Positions 36,190 through 45,175 of a DNA stretch of 64,000 bases are shown piece by piece. How positions within the stretch are numbered: position 1 is the stretch's first letter; every line of letters starts with the position of its first letter. The DNA is from Pikeienuella litoralis (GTDB lineage: Bacteria; Pseudomonadota; Alphaproteobacteria; Rhodobacterales; Rhodobacteraceae). The notes under the pieces are model-generated. The model had not been told where the DNA came from and made no database searches. It was given only the letters and a program-made list of their open reading frames with translations. Both the position numbers and the translations under genes were made by a program. Where the stretch lies: the NCBI RefSeq assembly GCF_037646705.1, contig NZ_JBBHER010000003.1:1-64000 (forward strand), written 5' to 3'.

Positions 36190-37425
36190 TCAGACCGGCT
36201 CGTTGGTGTATTTGCGGAGCTCGGCCCGCGCGACCACCCGGCGATGCACCGCGTCCGGCCCGTCCGCGAGGCGGAGCGTGCGCTGATGGGTCCAGGCGTC
36301 CGCGAGATGCGTGTCCTGGCTGATGCCCATGGCGCCGTGCATCTGGATCGCCTCGTCGATCACCTTCAGGGAGACGCGGGGCGCGATCACCTTGATCTTG
36401 GAGATCCATGGCGCCGCGGCGCGGTTTCCGATGGTGTCCATCATGTGGCAGGTCTGGAGACAGAGCAGCTTCGCCATGTCGATGTCCATCCGGCACTCGG
36501 CGATGATGTCATGGTTCGCGCCGAGCTGCGCCAGCGGCTTCCCGAACGCCGTGCGGGAGAGGGACCGGCGGCACATCAGCTCCAGCGCCCGCTCCGCCTG
36601 TCCGATGGCGCGCATCGCATGGTGGATGCGGCCCGGCCCGAGCCGGCCCTGGGAAACCTCGAACCCGCGGCCGCGGCCGAGGATCAGGTTCTCCTTCGGC
36701 ACGCGCACATTGGTGAACCGCATGTGCATGTGGCCGTGCGGCGCGTCGTCATTGCCGAACACCTGCATCGGGCGCACCACTTCGACGCCCTTGGTCCCGG
36801 CGGGAACGACGATCATGGAGTGGCGCCGGTGCTTGTTCTCGTGCTCGGGGTCGGTGTTGACCATGACGATGTAGACCTTGCAGCGCGGATCGCCCGCCCC
36901 GGAAGCCCACCATTTCTCGCCGTTGAGCACCCACTCGTCCCCGTCTTCGACGCAGGACATGGAGATGTTGGTGGCGTCGGAGGAGGCGACGTTCGGCTCC
37001 GTCATCAGATAGGCCGAGCGGATGTCGCCGTTCATCAGCGGCGCCAGCCATTCCGATTTCATCTTTTCGGTGCCGTACCGCTCGAACACCTCCATGTTGC
37101 CGGTGTCGGGAGCGGCGCAGTTGAAGGTCTCCGGGCCAAGCTTCGACTTGCCCATCTCGGCGGCGAGATAGGCGTATTCGACCGTGTTGAGCCCATAGCC
37201 GCGCTCGCTGTCGGTCAGCCAGAAATTCCAGAGATTGCGGGCCTTCGCCTCAGTCTTGAGGTCGTTCAGAATCTCGAGCTGCCGATCGGTGTGATGAAAC
37301 CGCCCCTTGGGATGGCGGCCGATCTCGCTCTCGAACTCCTCCTCGACCGGATAGATCTTTTCTTCGAGCATCTTCCCGACTGCTTCAAGTAGCGGCTTAA
37401 CCTTATCGCTGACGCCGAGGTTCAT
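36190..37425 (-). CDS. acyl-CoA dehydrogenase, ACAD10/11-like
   Basis: FAD-binding acyl-CoA dehydrogenase fold of 411 residues. MTEPNVASSDATNI and NGEKWWASGAGDPRCK are the FAD and substrate loops. The C-terminus has QMHGAMGISQDTHLADAW followed by RTLRLADGPDAVHRR, closely resembling ACAD10/11. The gene sits between an SDR upstream (12 bases) and the APH-type kinase downstream. The likely role is elimination of phosphate from a 4-phosphoacyl-CoA made by the kinase; this is inference from the family pairing. Confidence 0.88.
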   Translation of the reverse strand: MNLGVSDKVKPLLEAVGKMLEEKIYPVEEEFESEIGRHPKGRFHHTDRQLEILNDLKTEAKARNLWNFWLTDSERGYGLNTVEYAYLAAEMGKSKLGPETFNCAAPDTGNMEVFERYGTEKMKSEWLAPLMNGDIRSAYLMTEPNVASSDATNISMSCVEDGDEWVLNGEKWWASGAGDPRCKVYIVMVNTDPEHENKHRRHSMIVVPAGTKGVEVVRPMQVFGNDDAPHGHMHMRFTNVRVPKENLILGRGRGFEVSQGRLGPGRIHHAMRAIGQAERALELMCRRSLSRTAFGKPLAQLGANHDIIAECRMDIDMAKLLCLQTCHMMDTIGNRAAAPWISKIKVIAPRVSLKVIDEAIQMHGAMGISQDTHLADAWTHQRTLRLADGPDAVHRRVVARAELRKYTNEPV

Positions 37426-37437
37426 ATTGTCGTCTCC

Positions 37438-38247
37438 TTAAAACAGATCTTTGACGGTTTCGACATGAATGCCGCCGTCTACGGGGATGATCGCGCCGGT
37501 GATGTATGCGCCGGCGCGCGAACAGAGAAAAATCATCAGGCCGGCGATATCGTCAGGCGCGCCGATGCGTCCGAGCGGGGTCTTCGCGCCGATCCGGTCG
37601 CGGTTCTCGGCGTCGGCGGTGGCGAACGCGGTCATGTTGGACTGGAACGGCCCCGGCGCGATCGCGTTCACGGTGATCCGCTTCTGCGCGAGCTCGGTCG
37701 CGAGAATCTGCGTCATGTGATGCACCGCGGCCTTGGAGGCGGAATAGGAATAGGCCCCGCCCGCGACCGGGATGGTGCCCATCACCGAGCCGACATTGAC
37801 CACGCGCGCCGGATCCTCCTGCGTGGCGGCCGCCTCCAGCAACGGCGTGAGCCGCTGGGTGAGCGAGAAGAGCCCGGCGACGTTCACGTTCATCACCTTG
37901 CCCCAGGCGCTGTGCGGGAATTGGCCATAGGGCTTCCCCCAGGTCGCGCCGGCGTTGTTCATCAGGATGGGAAGGGCGTCCACGCGGCCTTCGACCTCTT
38001 TCGCCAGGGATTCGATTCCCTCTTCGGATCCGACGTCGCCGCCGAAACCCTCAACCTCGCCCGGCAGGCCGAGCGCGTTGATCTCCTTCGCGGTCGCTTC
38101 GCACATCTCGCTCTTGCGAGAGGCGATCAGAACGCGCGCGCCGGCGCCGGCGAGGCCGGTCGCGGCCATCCGGCCGATGCCGGTGGCGCCGCCGGTTACG
38201 AGCGCGATCTTGCCCTCGAGGTTGAAAAGGTCATCCACTACGCGCAT
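37438..38247 (-). CDS. short-chain dehydrogenase/reductase
   Basis: Classical SDR of 269 residues. The cofactor loop is TGGATGIGRMAA (about 18-29), NNAG is present, and the catalytic Tyr and Lys are in YSYSASKAAVHH. The ending IIPVDGGIHVE is typical. It is the first gene of the SDR-ACAD-kinase operon, so it probably oxidises or reduces a hydroxyacyl or keto intermediate of the same pathway. It is divergent from the CurA-like reductase across 158 bases. Confidence 0.9.
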   Translation of the reverse strand: MRVVDDLFNLEGKIALVTGGATGIGRMAATGLAGAGARVLIASRKSEMCEATAKEINALGLPGEVEGFGGDVGSEEGIESLAKEVEGRVDALPILMNNAGATWGKPYGQFPHSAWGKVMNVNVAGLFSLTQRLTPLLEAAATQEDPARVVNVGSVMGTIPVAGGAYSYSASKAAVHHMTQILATELAQKRITVNAIAPGPFQSNMTAFATADAENRDRIGAKTPLGRIGAPDDIAGLMIFLCSRAGAYITGAIIPVDGGIHVETVKDLF

Positions 38248-38405
38248 GGGCGATCATCCTTGAGAATTTAACTTTTGGCGGAGCCTAGCCGCCGCGCGCC
38301 GTGGTGCAAGCCCCGATCGCCCCTTCGCTGAAATTGACGCGGGGGGAGGCTGGTGGCCGGGCGCCGCTCTGGATAAGGTCCCGAAGAAGAAATGGAGAAC
38401 GGATC

Positions 38406-39437
38406 ATGTCTAAGAATCACGAAATTCTGCTCGCGTCGCGGCCTGTCGGCGCGCCGACCGCCGAGAACTTCACCTATCGCGAGACGGCGCGGCCGAAGGC
38501 GGGGCCGGGCGAGGTGCTGCTGCGCCTGCTCTGGCTTTCGGTCGACCCGTACATTCGCGGCCGGATGAACGAGGGCAAGTCGTATGCGGCGCCGCTCGTG
38601 GTCGGCGAGCCGATCGTGTCGGGCGGGGTCGCGGAGGTGATGGAATCGAACAATCCCGCCTTTCCCGTCGGCGCTCATGTGTCGGGGCGGATCAAATGGG
38701 CCGAATGGCAGACCCATGACGGCGAGGATCTGACGCTGCTCGACCCGGCGGACGGTTGGACGAAGGATCGGCTGTCCTACGCGCTCGGCGTTCTCGGAAT
38801 GCCGGGGATGACCGCGTGGGTGGGCCTGAACGTGCACGGGAGGCCGAAGAAAGGCGAGACCATCGTCGTCTCCGCGGTGACCGGCGCGGTCGGCTCCGTG
38901 GTCGCGCAACTCGCCAAGCGGCGCGGACTTCGGGTCGTCGGGGTCGCCGGCGGGCCGGAGAAATGCGCCTACGCGGTGGAGACCCTCGGTTGCGACGCCT
39001 GCGTCGACCATCGGGACCCGGAGCTGAAGGCGAAGCTGGCGGCGGCCTGCCCGGACGGCGTGGATATCTATTACGAGAACGTGGGCGGCGTCACGCTCGC
39101 GGCGGTGATGCCGTTGATGAACTTTTTCAGCCGCATTCCGGTTTGCGGCATGATCAGCCAGTACAACGCCACCGGCCCGGCGGAAGGCCCGGACAGGCTG
39201 GGCGCGATGTGGCGGTCGATCCTCACCAACCGGATCTCGGTTCGCGGCTTCATCGTCTTCGATCATGCGGATCGGGCCAGCGATTTCATGGCCGAGGTCG
39301 CGCCGCTGGTCGCCTCCGGCGAGATCAAGACCCGCGAGACGGTCACGGAAGGGCTGGCGAGCGCGCCTGAGGCGTTCATGGCCCTGCTCTCGGGCGGGAA
39401 TTTCGGCAAGGCCGTGGTGAAGGTGGCCGAAGCCTGA
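38406..39437 (+). CDS. NADP-dependent zinc-free MDR oxidoreductase (CurA/YncB family)
   Basis: Medium-chain reductase of 343 residues reducing alpha,beta-unsaturated carbonyls with NADPH. WLSVDPYIRGRMNEG is the family signature near the N-terminus, the nucleotide loop is SAVTGAVGSVVAQLAK, and VDIYYENVGG follows. No structural or catalytic zinc ligands are present. The start at 38406 has GGAGAAC upstream. Cofactor and enone substrates are family knowledge; the physiological substrate is unknown. Confidence 0.9.
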   Translation: MSKNHEILLASRPVGAPTAENFTYRETARPKAGPGEVLLRLLWLSVDPYIRGRMNEGKSYAAPLVVGEPIVSGGVAEVMESNNPAFPVGAHVSGRIKWAEWQTHDGEDLTLLDPADGWTKDRLSYALGVLGMPGMTAWVGLNVHGRPKKGETIVVSAVTGAVGSVVAQLAKRRGLRVVGVAGGPEKCAYAVETLGCDACVDHRDPELKAKLAAACPDGVDIYYENVGGVTLAAVMPLMNFFSRIPVCGMISQYNATGPAEGPDRLGAMWRSILTNRISVRGFIVFDHADRASDFMAEVAPLVASGEIKTRETVTEGLASAPEAFMALLSGGNFGKAVVKVAEA

Positions 39438-39447
39438 CGGCCTGAGC

Positions 39448-39467
39448 GCGGCGCCTTCAAGCGCCGC
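39448..39467. terminator. convergent terminator hairpin
   Basis: GCGGCGC and GCGCCGC pair around the 6-base loop CTTCAA. The stem lies between the convergent CurA-like and enoyl-CoA hydratase genes, and its loop contains the hydratase stop codon. No T-run, so it may act with Rho or simply as a 3' end stabiliser. Confidence 0.45.
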
Positions 39468-40230
39468 GGAAATTCGCCTTCCGCTTTTGGAGGAAGGCCG
39501 CGGCGCCCTCGATCCCTTCGGGGGCGCCGAGAGCCGCGGCGATGCTTGTCGCCTCGGCTTCGAGCTGCGCTTCGAGACCAGTTTCTTCCGCGGCGCGGAT
39601 CAGCCGCTTGATTTCGGCCATCGCGTCGGCGGGGCCGTCAGACAGATCCGCCGCCCAGGTCAGCGCGGCCTGAACCGGCTCGCCCTCAAGCCGGTTGACC
39701 ATGCCGAGCTGATGCAGACGCGCGGCGTCGACCCGGCCGCCGGTCAGCGCCATCTCGGCCGCGAAATGGCGGGGCAGGGCGCGGGTGAAGAACGCCGTCG
39801 CGCCGCCATCCGGCGTGATGCCGATCTTCACATAGGCGAGCATGAAAAAGGCGGTGGGCGCGGCGACGATCAGGTCGCAGGCCGCCGCGAGCGAGGCGCC
39901 GGCGCCCGCGGCGCCGCCCTCCACCGCCGCGATCACCGGACGCGGGCAGGCCCGGATCGCGAGGATCAGCTCATTCAGCCGGTCCACGCCCACGCGCCGT
40001 TCGGCGGGCGAAAGCTCATGCGCGACGGCGAGCCGCCTCACGTCGCCGCCGGCGCAAAAGAAGCCGCCGGCGCCGGAGATCACCACCGCGCCGATATCGG
40101 CCGCCGACGCGCTCTCGATCGCGGGGATCATGGCGTCGTAAAAGTCTGAGCCGAACGCGTTTCGCTGCTCCGGCGCGTTGTTCACGAGATGCAGAACGCG
40201 CCCCTCGCGATGTGTGAGAACCCGGGTCAT
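39457..40230 (-). CDS. enoyl-CoA hydratase/isomerase family protein
   Basis: Crotonase-fold protein of 257 residues, last gene of the beta-oxidation operon. The oxyanion-hole segment FFCAGGDVRRLA is intact. The second segment reads GGAAGAGASLAAACDLI, so the Glu of the hydratase GGGxELA motif is absent. KIGITPDGGATAFF replaces the other Glu region. It may thus be an isomerase or an acyl-CoA hydrolase. The start at 40230 is 1 base after the stop of the unknown upstream gene. Confidence 0.83.
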   Translation of the reverse strand: MTRVLTHREGRVLHLVNNAPEQRNAFGSDFYDAMIPAIESASAADIGAVVISGAGGFFCAGGDVRRLAVAHELSPAERRVGVDRLNELILAIRACPRPVIAAVEGGAAGAGASLAAACDLIVAAPTAFFMLAYVKIGITPDGGATAFFTRALPRHFAAEMALTGGRVDAARLHQLGMVNRLEGEPVQAALTWAADLSDGPADAMAEIKRLIRAAEETGLEAQLEAEATSIAAALGAPEGIEGAAAFLQKRKANFRGA

Positions 40231-40231
40231 T

Positions 40232-40705
40232 TCAGAGCCTTTCCCGCTTGACGGCGTTGTCCACGTCGACGCCCGCATCCGTGAGTTTGGCTCTCGCGGC
40301 GGTCAGCGTCTCCTCCGTGAAGCTCTGGGGATGGCGGAGCGCGATCGCCTCGAAGGTGAGGTCGGGGTGGCCGCTTTCGACAAGGAAGTCGAAACCGGCC
40401 GTCAATTCCGGCTTCGCGGCGATATCCTCGATGCATTTCACCGCGCCGTCGCGTCGATGCTTCAGGCGGGTGCGGCTGAGCCGCGTCGTCTTGCCGTTGG
40501 CGAGCGTCCGCACCTCTTCGGCCATGGTGACGGCCTCCCAGAAGTCGCGTTCGATCGGCTCGTCGAATTCCTGTCCCGCAAGTTCGGCGATCCTGACCTG
40601 GCAGGCGGTCACGAGCTCCGGCCGGCCCAGCCGGTCCGCGTTGCGGATGATGCCGCGGAGCCGGACGGGATCGTCGAAATCGGCGGGATCGGGATCCTTG
40701 GCCAT
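40232..40705 (-). CDS. hypothetical protein inside the acyl-CoA operon
   Basis: Unrecognised soluble protein of 157 residues, rich in charged residues and predicted mostly helical, with no signal peptide or membrane segment. It starts MAKDPDPADFDDPVRLRGII and has only two Cys (in TACQVRI and VKCIEDI). It lies 3 bases after one acyl-CoA dehydrogenase gene and 1 base before the hydratase gene, so it is surely cotranslated. A role in the acyl-CoA pathway, for example as a small accessory or chaperone subunit, is conjecture. Confidence 0.7.
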   Translation of the reverse strand: MAKDPDPADFDDPVRLRGIIRNADRLGRPELVTACQVRIAELAGQEFDEPIERDFWEAVTMAEEVRTLANGKTTRLSRTRLKHRRDGAVKCIEDIAAKPELTAGFDFLVESGHPDLTFEAIALRHPQSFTEETLTAARAKLTDAGVDVDNAVKRERL

Positions 40706-40708
40706 GTC

Positions 40709-41809
40709 TCAGGCCGCCAGGGTCATGAAGCGGGCGAGATGGAAATCCTCGTCGCCGAGTTGGTGGTCGATCATTGTCAGCCTCTTGGCGAAATGCGGCG
40801 CGGCGTATTCCCAGGTCATGGCGATGCCGCCATGCAGCTGGATCGTCTCCTCGGACACCAGCCGCCCGACGCGGCCGACGATGTTCTTCGCCGCCGAAAG
40901 CGCGCGCTCGCGCTCCGGGCGCGGCGCCTCCAGCATCCCGGCGGCGAGCATGGTGAGCGAGCGCGCCTGTTCGATGGCGATCACCATCTCGACCATCCGG
41001 TGCTGGAGCGCCTGGAACTTGCCGAGCGGGACGCCGAACTGCTTGCGGGTCTTCAGGTAGTCGAGGGTGAGGGTCTTGCAGACCTCCATCGCGCCGAGCG
41101 CCTCGGCCGACAGCGCGAGAACGCCGCGCCCGAGGGTCCGCTCCAGCGCCGCGTAGCCGCCCTCCGGGTCGCCGAGCGGCTCGCCCGGGGCGCCGTCGAA
41201 GGTGAATTCGGCGGCGTGGCCGCCATCCACGGTGGCGAAGGCGCGCATCGCGGCGCCCGGCCCTTTCGGGTCGACCAGCCAGAGTCCGATCCCCGCTTCG
41301 TCGGCCTCATCGCCGGAGGCGCGGGCCGAGACGATCAGGCGATCGGCCGTCCCGCCGTTCAGCACCACCGATTTCCGGCCGGTGATCTTTCCGCCCTTCG
41401 CCTGGCAGGCGACGCGGCTCATCTCGTAGCGGCTGCCGGGTTCGGTGTGCGCGAGGGCGAGATGAAGCGCGCCGCCGATCACCGCCTCCAGCATGTCGTC
41501 CTTGCCGGCGCCGATCAGCGGCGTCGCGCCGAGGATCGCGGTGGCGAGGAAGGGCTCCACCACCAGGCCGCCGCCGAGCGCCTCGAAGACCACCATGATG
41601 TCTTCTCCGCCGCCGCCGAAGCCGCCGGCTTCTTCCGGCAGGAGCGCGCCGACGGCGCCGAGCTCGGCGAAGCGGGTCCACATTTCGGGGTCGAACCCGC
41701 CCTCCATCGCCGCGGCGCCGTGCCGGGTCGGAAGGTCGTATTTTTCACGGACGAACCGCGTGAGCGTGTCCGCCAGCATCCGGCGTTCTTCGGAAAGCGT
41801 GAAATCCAT
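40709..41809 (-). CDS. acyl-CoA dehydrogenase, PimD-like small type
   Basis: Flavoprotein of 366 residues that probably pairs with the adjacent longer dehydrogenase. The N-terminal helical domain starts MDFTLSEERRMLADTLTRFV; the C-terminus has TRKQFGVPLGKFQALQHRM and QLHGGIAMTWEYAAPHFAKR. Two unequal adjacent dehydrogenases resemble pimC/pimD of dicarboxylate degradation and the heteromeric steroid-side-chain enzymes. Start and stop share one base with the upstream gene. Confidence 0.88.
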   Translation of the reverse strand: MDFTLSEERRMLADTLTRFVREKYDLPTRHGAAAMEGGFDPEMWTRFAELGAVGALLPEEAGGFGGGGEDIMVVFEALGGGLVVEPFLATAILGATPLIGAGKDDMLEAVIGGALHLALAHTEPGSRYEMSRVACQAKGGKITGRKSVVLNGGTADRLIVSARASGDEADEAGIGLWLVDPKGPGAAMRAFATVDGGHAAEFTFDGAPGEPLGDPEGGYAALERTLGRGVLALSAEALGAMEVCKTLTLDYLKTRKQFGVPLGKFQALQHRMVEMVIAIEQARSLTMLAAGMLEAPRPERERALSAAKNIVGRVGRLVSEETIQLHGGIAMTWEYAAPHFAKRLTMIDHQLGDEDFHLARFMTLAA

Positions 41810-43005
41810 CAGAGACCGAGCCCCATTTTCGAGATGATGTTCTTCTGGATCTCGTTCGAGCCGCCGTAGATCGAGACCTTGCGCATGTTGAAATAGGTCC
41901 GCGCCGGAAGCATCGCCCCGTCGGGGCCGATCGGCTCCTCGTTCCAGCCTTCGTCGAAGCTTTCGGGGACGAAGGGCGCCGCGTGCGGGCCGAAGGCGCG
42001 GCGCATGAGGTCGGTCAGCTCCTGCCGGACCTCCGTGCCGCGGATCTTCAGCATCGAGCTTTCGACGCCGCCCGCCGCGCCGCCGCCCGCCGCGGCGAGG
42101 ATGCGGAGATTGAAGATATCCATCGCCATCAGGTCGATCTCCACCTTGCCCATGCGGGCGGCGAAGAACGGATCCTCACGGAGCGGCTTGCCATTGGCCT
42201 TCAGCCGCTTCGCGGCGGATTTGAGATGCTCCATCGCCTGGCGCGAATAGGCGGCGCCGGCGATGCCGGTGCGCTCATAGGTCAGGAGATATTTGGCGAG
42301 GGTCCAGCCCTTGTTCTCCTCGCCGACGAGGTTCCCGGCGGGCACCCGCACATCGGTGAGGAAGACCTCGTTCACCTCATGCTCGCCATCGAGCGTGATG
42401 ATCGGGCGAACCTCGACGCCGGGCGTGTCCATCGGGATCAGGAGGAAGGAGATCCCCTCCTGCGGTTTGCCGTCCTTTTTCGTGCGGACGAGGCAGAAGA
42501 TGTGATCGGCGATGTGGCCGAGCGTGGTCCAGGTTTTCTGACCGTTGACGACATAGTGGTCGCCATCCCGGACCGCCTCGGTCTTCAGCGAGGCCAGATC
42601 GGAGCCGGAGCCGGGCTCGGAATAGCCCTGGCACCACCAATGTTCGGAGGTGAGGATCTTCGGCAGGTAATGATCCTTCTGCTCCTTGGTTCCGAACTTG
42701 ATCAGCACCGGCGCCAGCATGTTGACGCCGAAAGGAACGATGCGCGGCGCGTTGGCGAAGACGATCTCCTCATGGAAGATATGCGCCTGAACCGGGGTCC
42801 AGTCGGCGCCGCCATATTCTTTCGGCCAGTGCCAGGCGAGCCAGCCCTTGGCGTTCAGCAGGTCATGCCATTCGACGAGATCCGCTTTGGTGAGGCGCTT
42901 GTTCTCAGCCACCTTCTCTGAAAGGCGCGGCGAGAGATGTTCCGCGAGATAACCGCGCACCTCGTCCCGAAACGCCTGCTCTTCCGCAGTGTAGCTCAGT
43001 TCCAT
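41809..43005 (-). CDS. acyl-CoA dehydrogenase, PimC-like large type
   Basis: Flavoprotein of 398 residues. GYSEPGSGSDLASLKTEAV and NGQKTWTTLGHIADH are the FAD and substrate loops; the closing YGGSNEIQKNIISKMGLGL is the dehydrogenase C-terminal signature. It is followed directly by the shorter dehydrogenase, suggesting a heteromeric enzyme. The gene follows the thiolase by 54 bases. The acyl substrate (dicarboxylate, branched or polycyclic side chain) cannot be fixed. Confidence 0.9.
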   Translation of the reverse strand: MELSYTAEEQAFRDEVRGYLAEHLSPRLSEKVAENKRLTKADLVEWHDLLNAKGWLAWHWPKEYGGADWTPVQAHIFHEEIVFANAPRIVPFGVNMLAPVLIKFGTKEQKDHYLPKILTSEHWWCQGYSEPGSGSDLASLKTEAVRDGDHYVVNGQKTWTTLGHIADHIFCLVRTKKDGKPQEGISFLLIPMDTPGVEVRPIITLDGEHEVNEVFLTDVRVPAGNLVGEENKGWTLAKYLLTYERTGIAGAAYSRQAMEHLKSAAKRLKANGKPLREDPFFAARMGKVEIDLMAMDIFNLRILAAAGGGAAGGVESSMLKIRGTEVRQELTDLMRRAFGPHAAPFVPESFDEGWNEEPIGPDGAMLPARTYFNMRKVSIYGGSNEIQKNIISKMGLGL

Positions 43006-43059
43006 CTCGTCCTCCCGCCGGAGAGCCGCCGCCTTGTCGAGGCGGCGGCGGGTTCAGTC

Positions 43060-44262
43060 TTATGCGACTTCGAAAAGCCCGGCGGCGCCCATGCCGCCGC
43101 CGCAGCACATGGTGCTGACGATGTATTTGGCGCCCCGGCGCTTGCCTTCGATCAGCGCGTGGCCGACCATCCGCGCGCCGGACATGCCATAGGGGTGGCC
43201 GATGGAGATCGCGCCGCCGTCGACATTGAGCTTGTCGTTGTCGATGCCGAGATGGTCGCGGCAATAGAGCACCTGCACCGCGAACGCCTCGTTCAGCTCC
43301 CAGAGATCGATATCGTCGATCGTCAGCCCGTGCGCCTTCAGAAGCTTTGGCACGGCGTAGATCGGACCGATGCCCATCTCGTCCGGCTCGCATCCGGCCG
43401 CCATGACGCCGCGGAAATAACCGAGCGGCTCAAGCCCGCGCTTCGACGCCTCCTTCGCCTCCATCAGCACCGCCGCGGAGGCGCCGTCCGACAGCTGCGA
43501 GGCGTTGCCGGCGGTGATGTGCCGGCCTTCCCTGATGACCATGCCGTCCTTGAACACCGGCTTGAGGCCCCGAAGCCCCTCGAGCGTGGTCGACGGGCGG
43601 TTGCCCTCATCCTTCGAGAGCGTCACCTCGCGGTCGAGGATCTCCCCGGTTTCCTTGTTCTGGAACTTCATCACCGTCTTCATTGGGACGATCTCGTCGT
43701 CGAACCGGCCGGCCTCCTGCGCCGCGGCGGTGCGCATCTGGCTCTGATAGGCGTATTCGTCCTGCGCATCGCGGCTGATGCCGTAGCGCTCGCCGACCGT
43801 CTCCGCCGTCTCAAGCATCGACATGTAGAGCGCGGGCAGCCGCTCCATCAGCCATGGGTCGCGGGTGTTGTCCGTCCGCTGATGTTCGTTCTGGACGAGG
43901 CTGATGCTCTCGCCCCCGCCGCCCACGGCGACCTGGAGCCCGTCGACGATGATCGATTTCGCCGCGGTGGCGATGGCCATCATGCCGGACGAGCATTGCC
44001 GGTCCATGGTCATGCCGGAGACGGTGACCGGCAACCCGGCCCGCATCGCCGCCTGCCGGCCGAAATTGTGCCCGGAGGAGCCCTGCGTCAGGGCGTTGCC
44101 CATGATGCAGTCCTCGACCTCGCCAGGCTCGATCCCCGCGCGCTTCACCGCGTGCTCGATGGCGTGGCCGGCGAGCGCCTGGGCCGTGGTGGCGTTGAAC
44201 GCGCCGCGATAGGCCTTGCCGATCGGGGTGCGGGCGGTGGATACGATAACGGCTTCTCTCAT
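43060..44262 (-). CDS. acetyl-CoA C-acyltransferase (thiolase)
   Basis: Degradative-type thiolase of 400 residues cleaving 3-ketoacyl-CoA. The nucleophile is C90 in MDRQCSSGM, the His is in GHPYGMSGARM, and the second Cys is in STMCCGGGMG. NEAFAVQ is conserved. It starts 4 bases after the SDR stop, in the middle of the operon maoC-SDR-thiolase-ACAD-ACAD-unknown-ECH. Confidence 0.93.
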   Translation of the reverse strand: MREAVIVSTARTPIGKAYRGAFNATTAQALAGHAIEHAVKRAGIEPGEVEDCIMGNALTQGSSGHNFGRQAAMRAGLPVTVSGMTMDRQCSSGMMAIATAAKSIIVDGLQVAVGGGGESISLVQNEHQRTDNTRDPWLMERLPALYMSMLETAETVGERYGISRDAQDEYAYQSQMRTAAAQEAGRFDDEIVPMKTVMKFQNKETGEILDREVTLSKDEGNRPSTTLEGLRGLKPVFKDGMVIREGRHITAGNASQLSDGASAAVLMEAKEASKRGLEPLGYFRGVMAAGCEPDEMGIGPIYAVPKLLKAHGLTIDDIDLWELNEAFAVQVLYCRDHLGIDNDKLNVDGGAISIGHPYGMSGARMVGHALIEGKRRGAKYIVSTMCCGGGMGAAGLFEVA

Positions 44263-44266
44263 TGAA

Positions 44267-45175
44267 TCACTCCTTTACGCCATGGGCCGCGATGGCTTTG
44301 GCGGCGTATTTATGGGTCTGTTCGAAGGCGCCTTGCAAAGCCTTGGCGCCATCCATGCTGCTGATCTCGTCGAACTTGGCGGCGACTCCTTCAGGCGTCA
44401 GGTCGTCGCCGGTCAGGATCACGCCTTCCGTCTCGAAAAGATAGGTCCGTGCGAAACATCCGCCGCCAGCGCAGAGGATGGTCCGTTTCGGCCCGTCCTT
44501 CGAGGCGAGGAAGAGGACGCCGGGAGAGATCGATTCCGGCGTCAGCAGCTCTTTCTCCGCGTCGGAGAAGAGCTTCTCCGTCATTTGCGTCACCGCGGTC
44601 GGCGACAGCGTGTTGACGGTGATGTTGTATTTCTCGCCCTCGATCTGGAGGACGTTCATCAGGCCGATCATGCCCGCCTTGGCGGCGCCGTAATTCGCCT
44701 GTCCGAAATTTCCGTACATCCCGGAGGAGGAGGTGGTGAAGACCAGCCGGCCGTAGTTCTGATCGCGCATCACCGGCCAGACGGCGCGCGCGCAATTCGC
44801 GGTGCCGATCAGGTGAACGTCGATCACTTTCTCGAAATCGGGCATCTCCATCTTCGCGAAGCTCTTGTCGCGAAGTATCCCGGCGTTGGCGACCAGCACA
44901 TCGACCCGGCCCCAGGTTTTCATCGTCTCCGCGACCATCGCCTCGACGGCCGAGAAGTCGGAGACATCGGCGCCGTTGGCGATCGCCTCGCCGCCCGCGT
45001 CCCTGATCTCCTTCACCACGGCTTCGGCCGCGGCGCTGGAGCCGCCGGCGCCGCCCCCGAGATCGTTGACGACGACCTTCGCGCCCTTCGCCGCGAATTG
45101 CAGCGCGTGGGAGCGGCCGAGCCCCGCCCCCGCGCCGGTGACGATGACGACCTGTCCGTTGAAACTTATGCTCAT
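44267..45175 (-). CDS. short-chain dehydrogenase, MFE-2-type 3-hydroxyacyl-CoA dehydrogenase
   Basis: SDR of 302 residues resembling the dehydrogenase unit of peroxisomal multifunctional enzyme 2. TGAGAGLGRSHALQFA binds NAD, VVNDLGGG and VANAGILRDKSFAKM are characteristic, and the catalytic Tyr and Lys lie in ANYGAAKAGMIG. It overlaps the MaoC hydratase gene by 4 bases (ATGA), reconstituting the hydratase/dehydrogenase pair of MFE-2 as separate proteins. A C-terminal tail of about 60 residues extends beyond the SDR core. Confidence 0.9.
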   Translation of the reverse strand: MSISFNGQVVIVTGAGAGLGRSHALQFAAKGAKVVVNDLGGGAGGSSAAAEAVVKEIRDAGGEAIANGADVSDFSAVEAMVAETMKTWGRVDVLVANAGILRDKSFAKMEMPDFEKVIDVHLIGTANCARAVWPVMRDQNYGRLVFTTSSSGMYGNFGQANYGAAKAGMIGLMNVLQIEGEKYNITVNTLSPTAVTQMTEKLFSDAEKELLTPESISPGVLFLASKDGPKRTILCAGGGCFARTYLFETEGVILTGDDLTPEGVAAKFDEISSMDGAKALQGAFEQTHKYAAKAIAAHGVKE

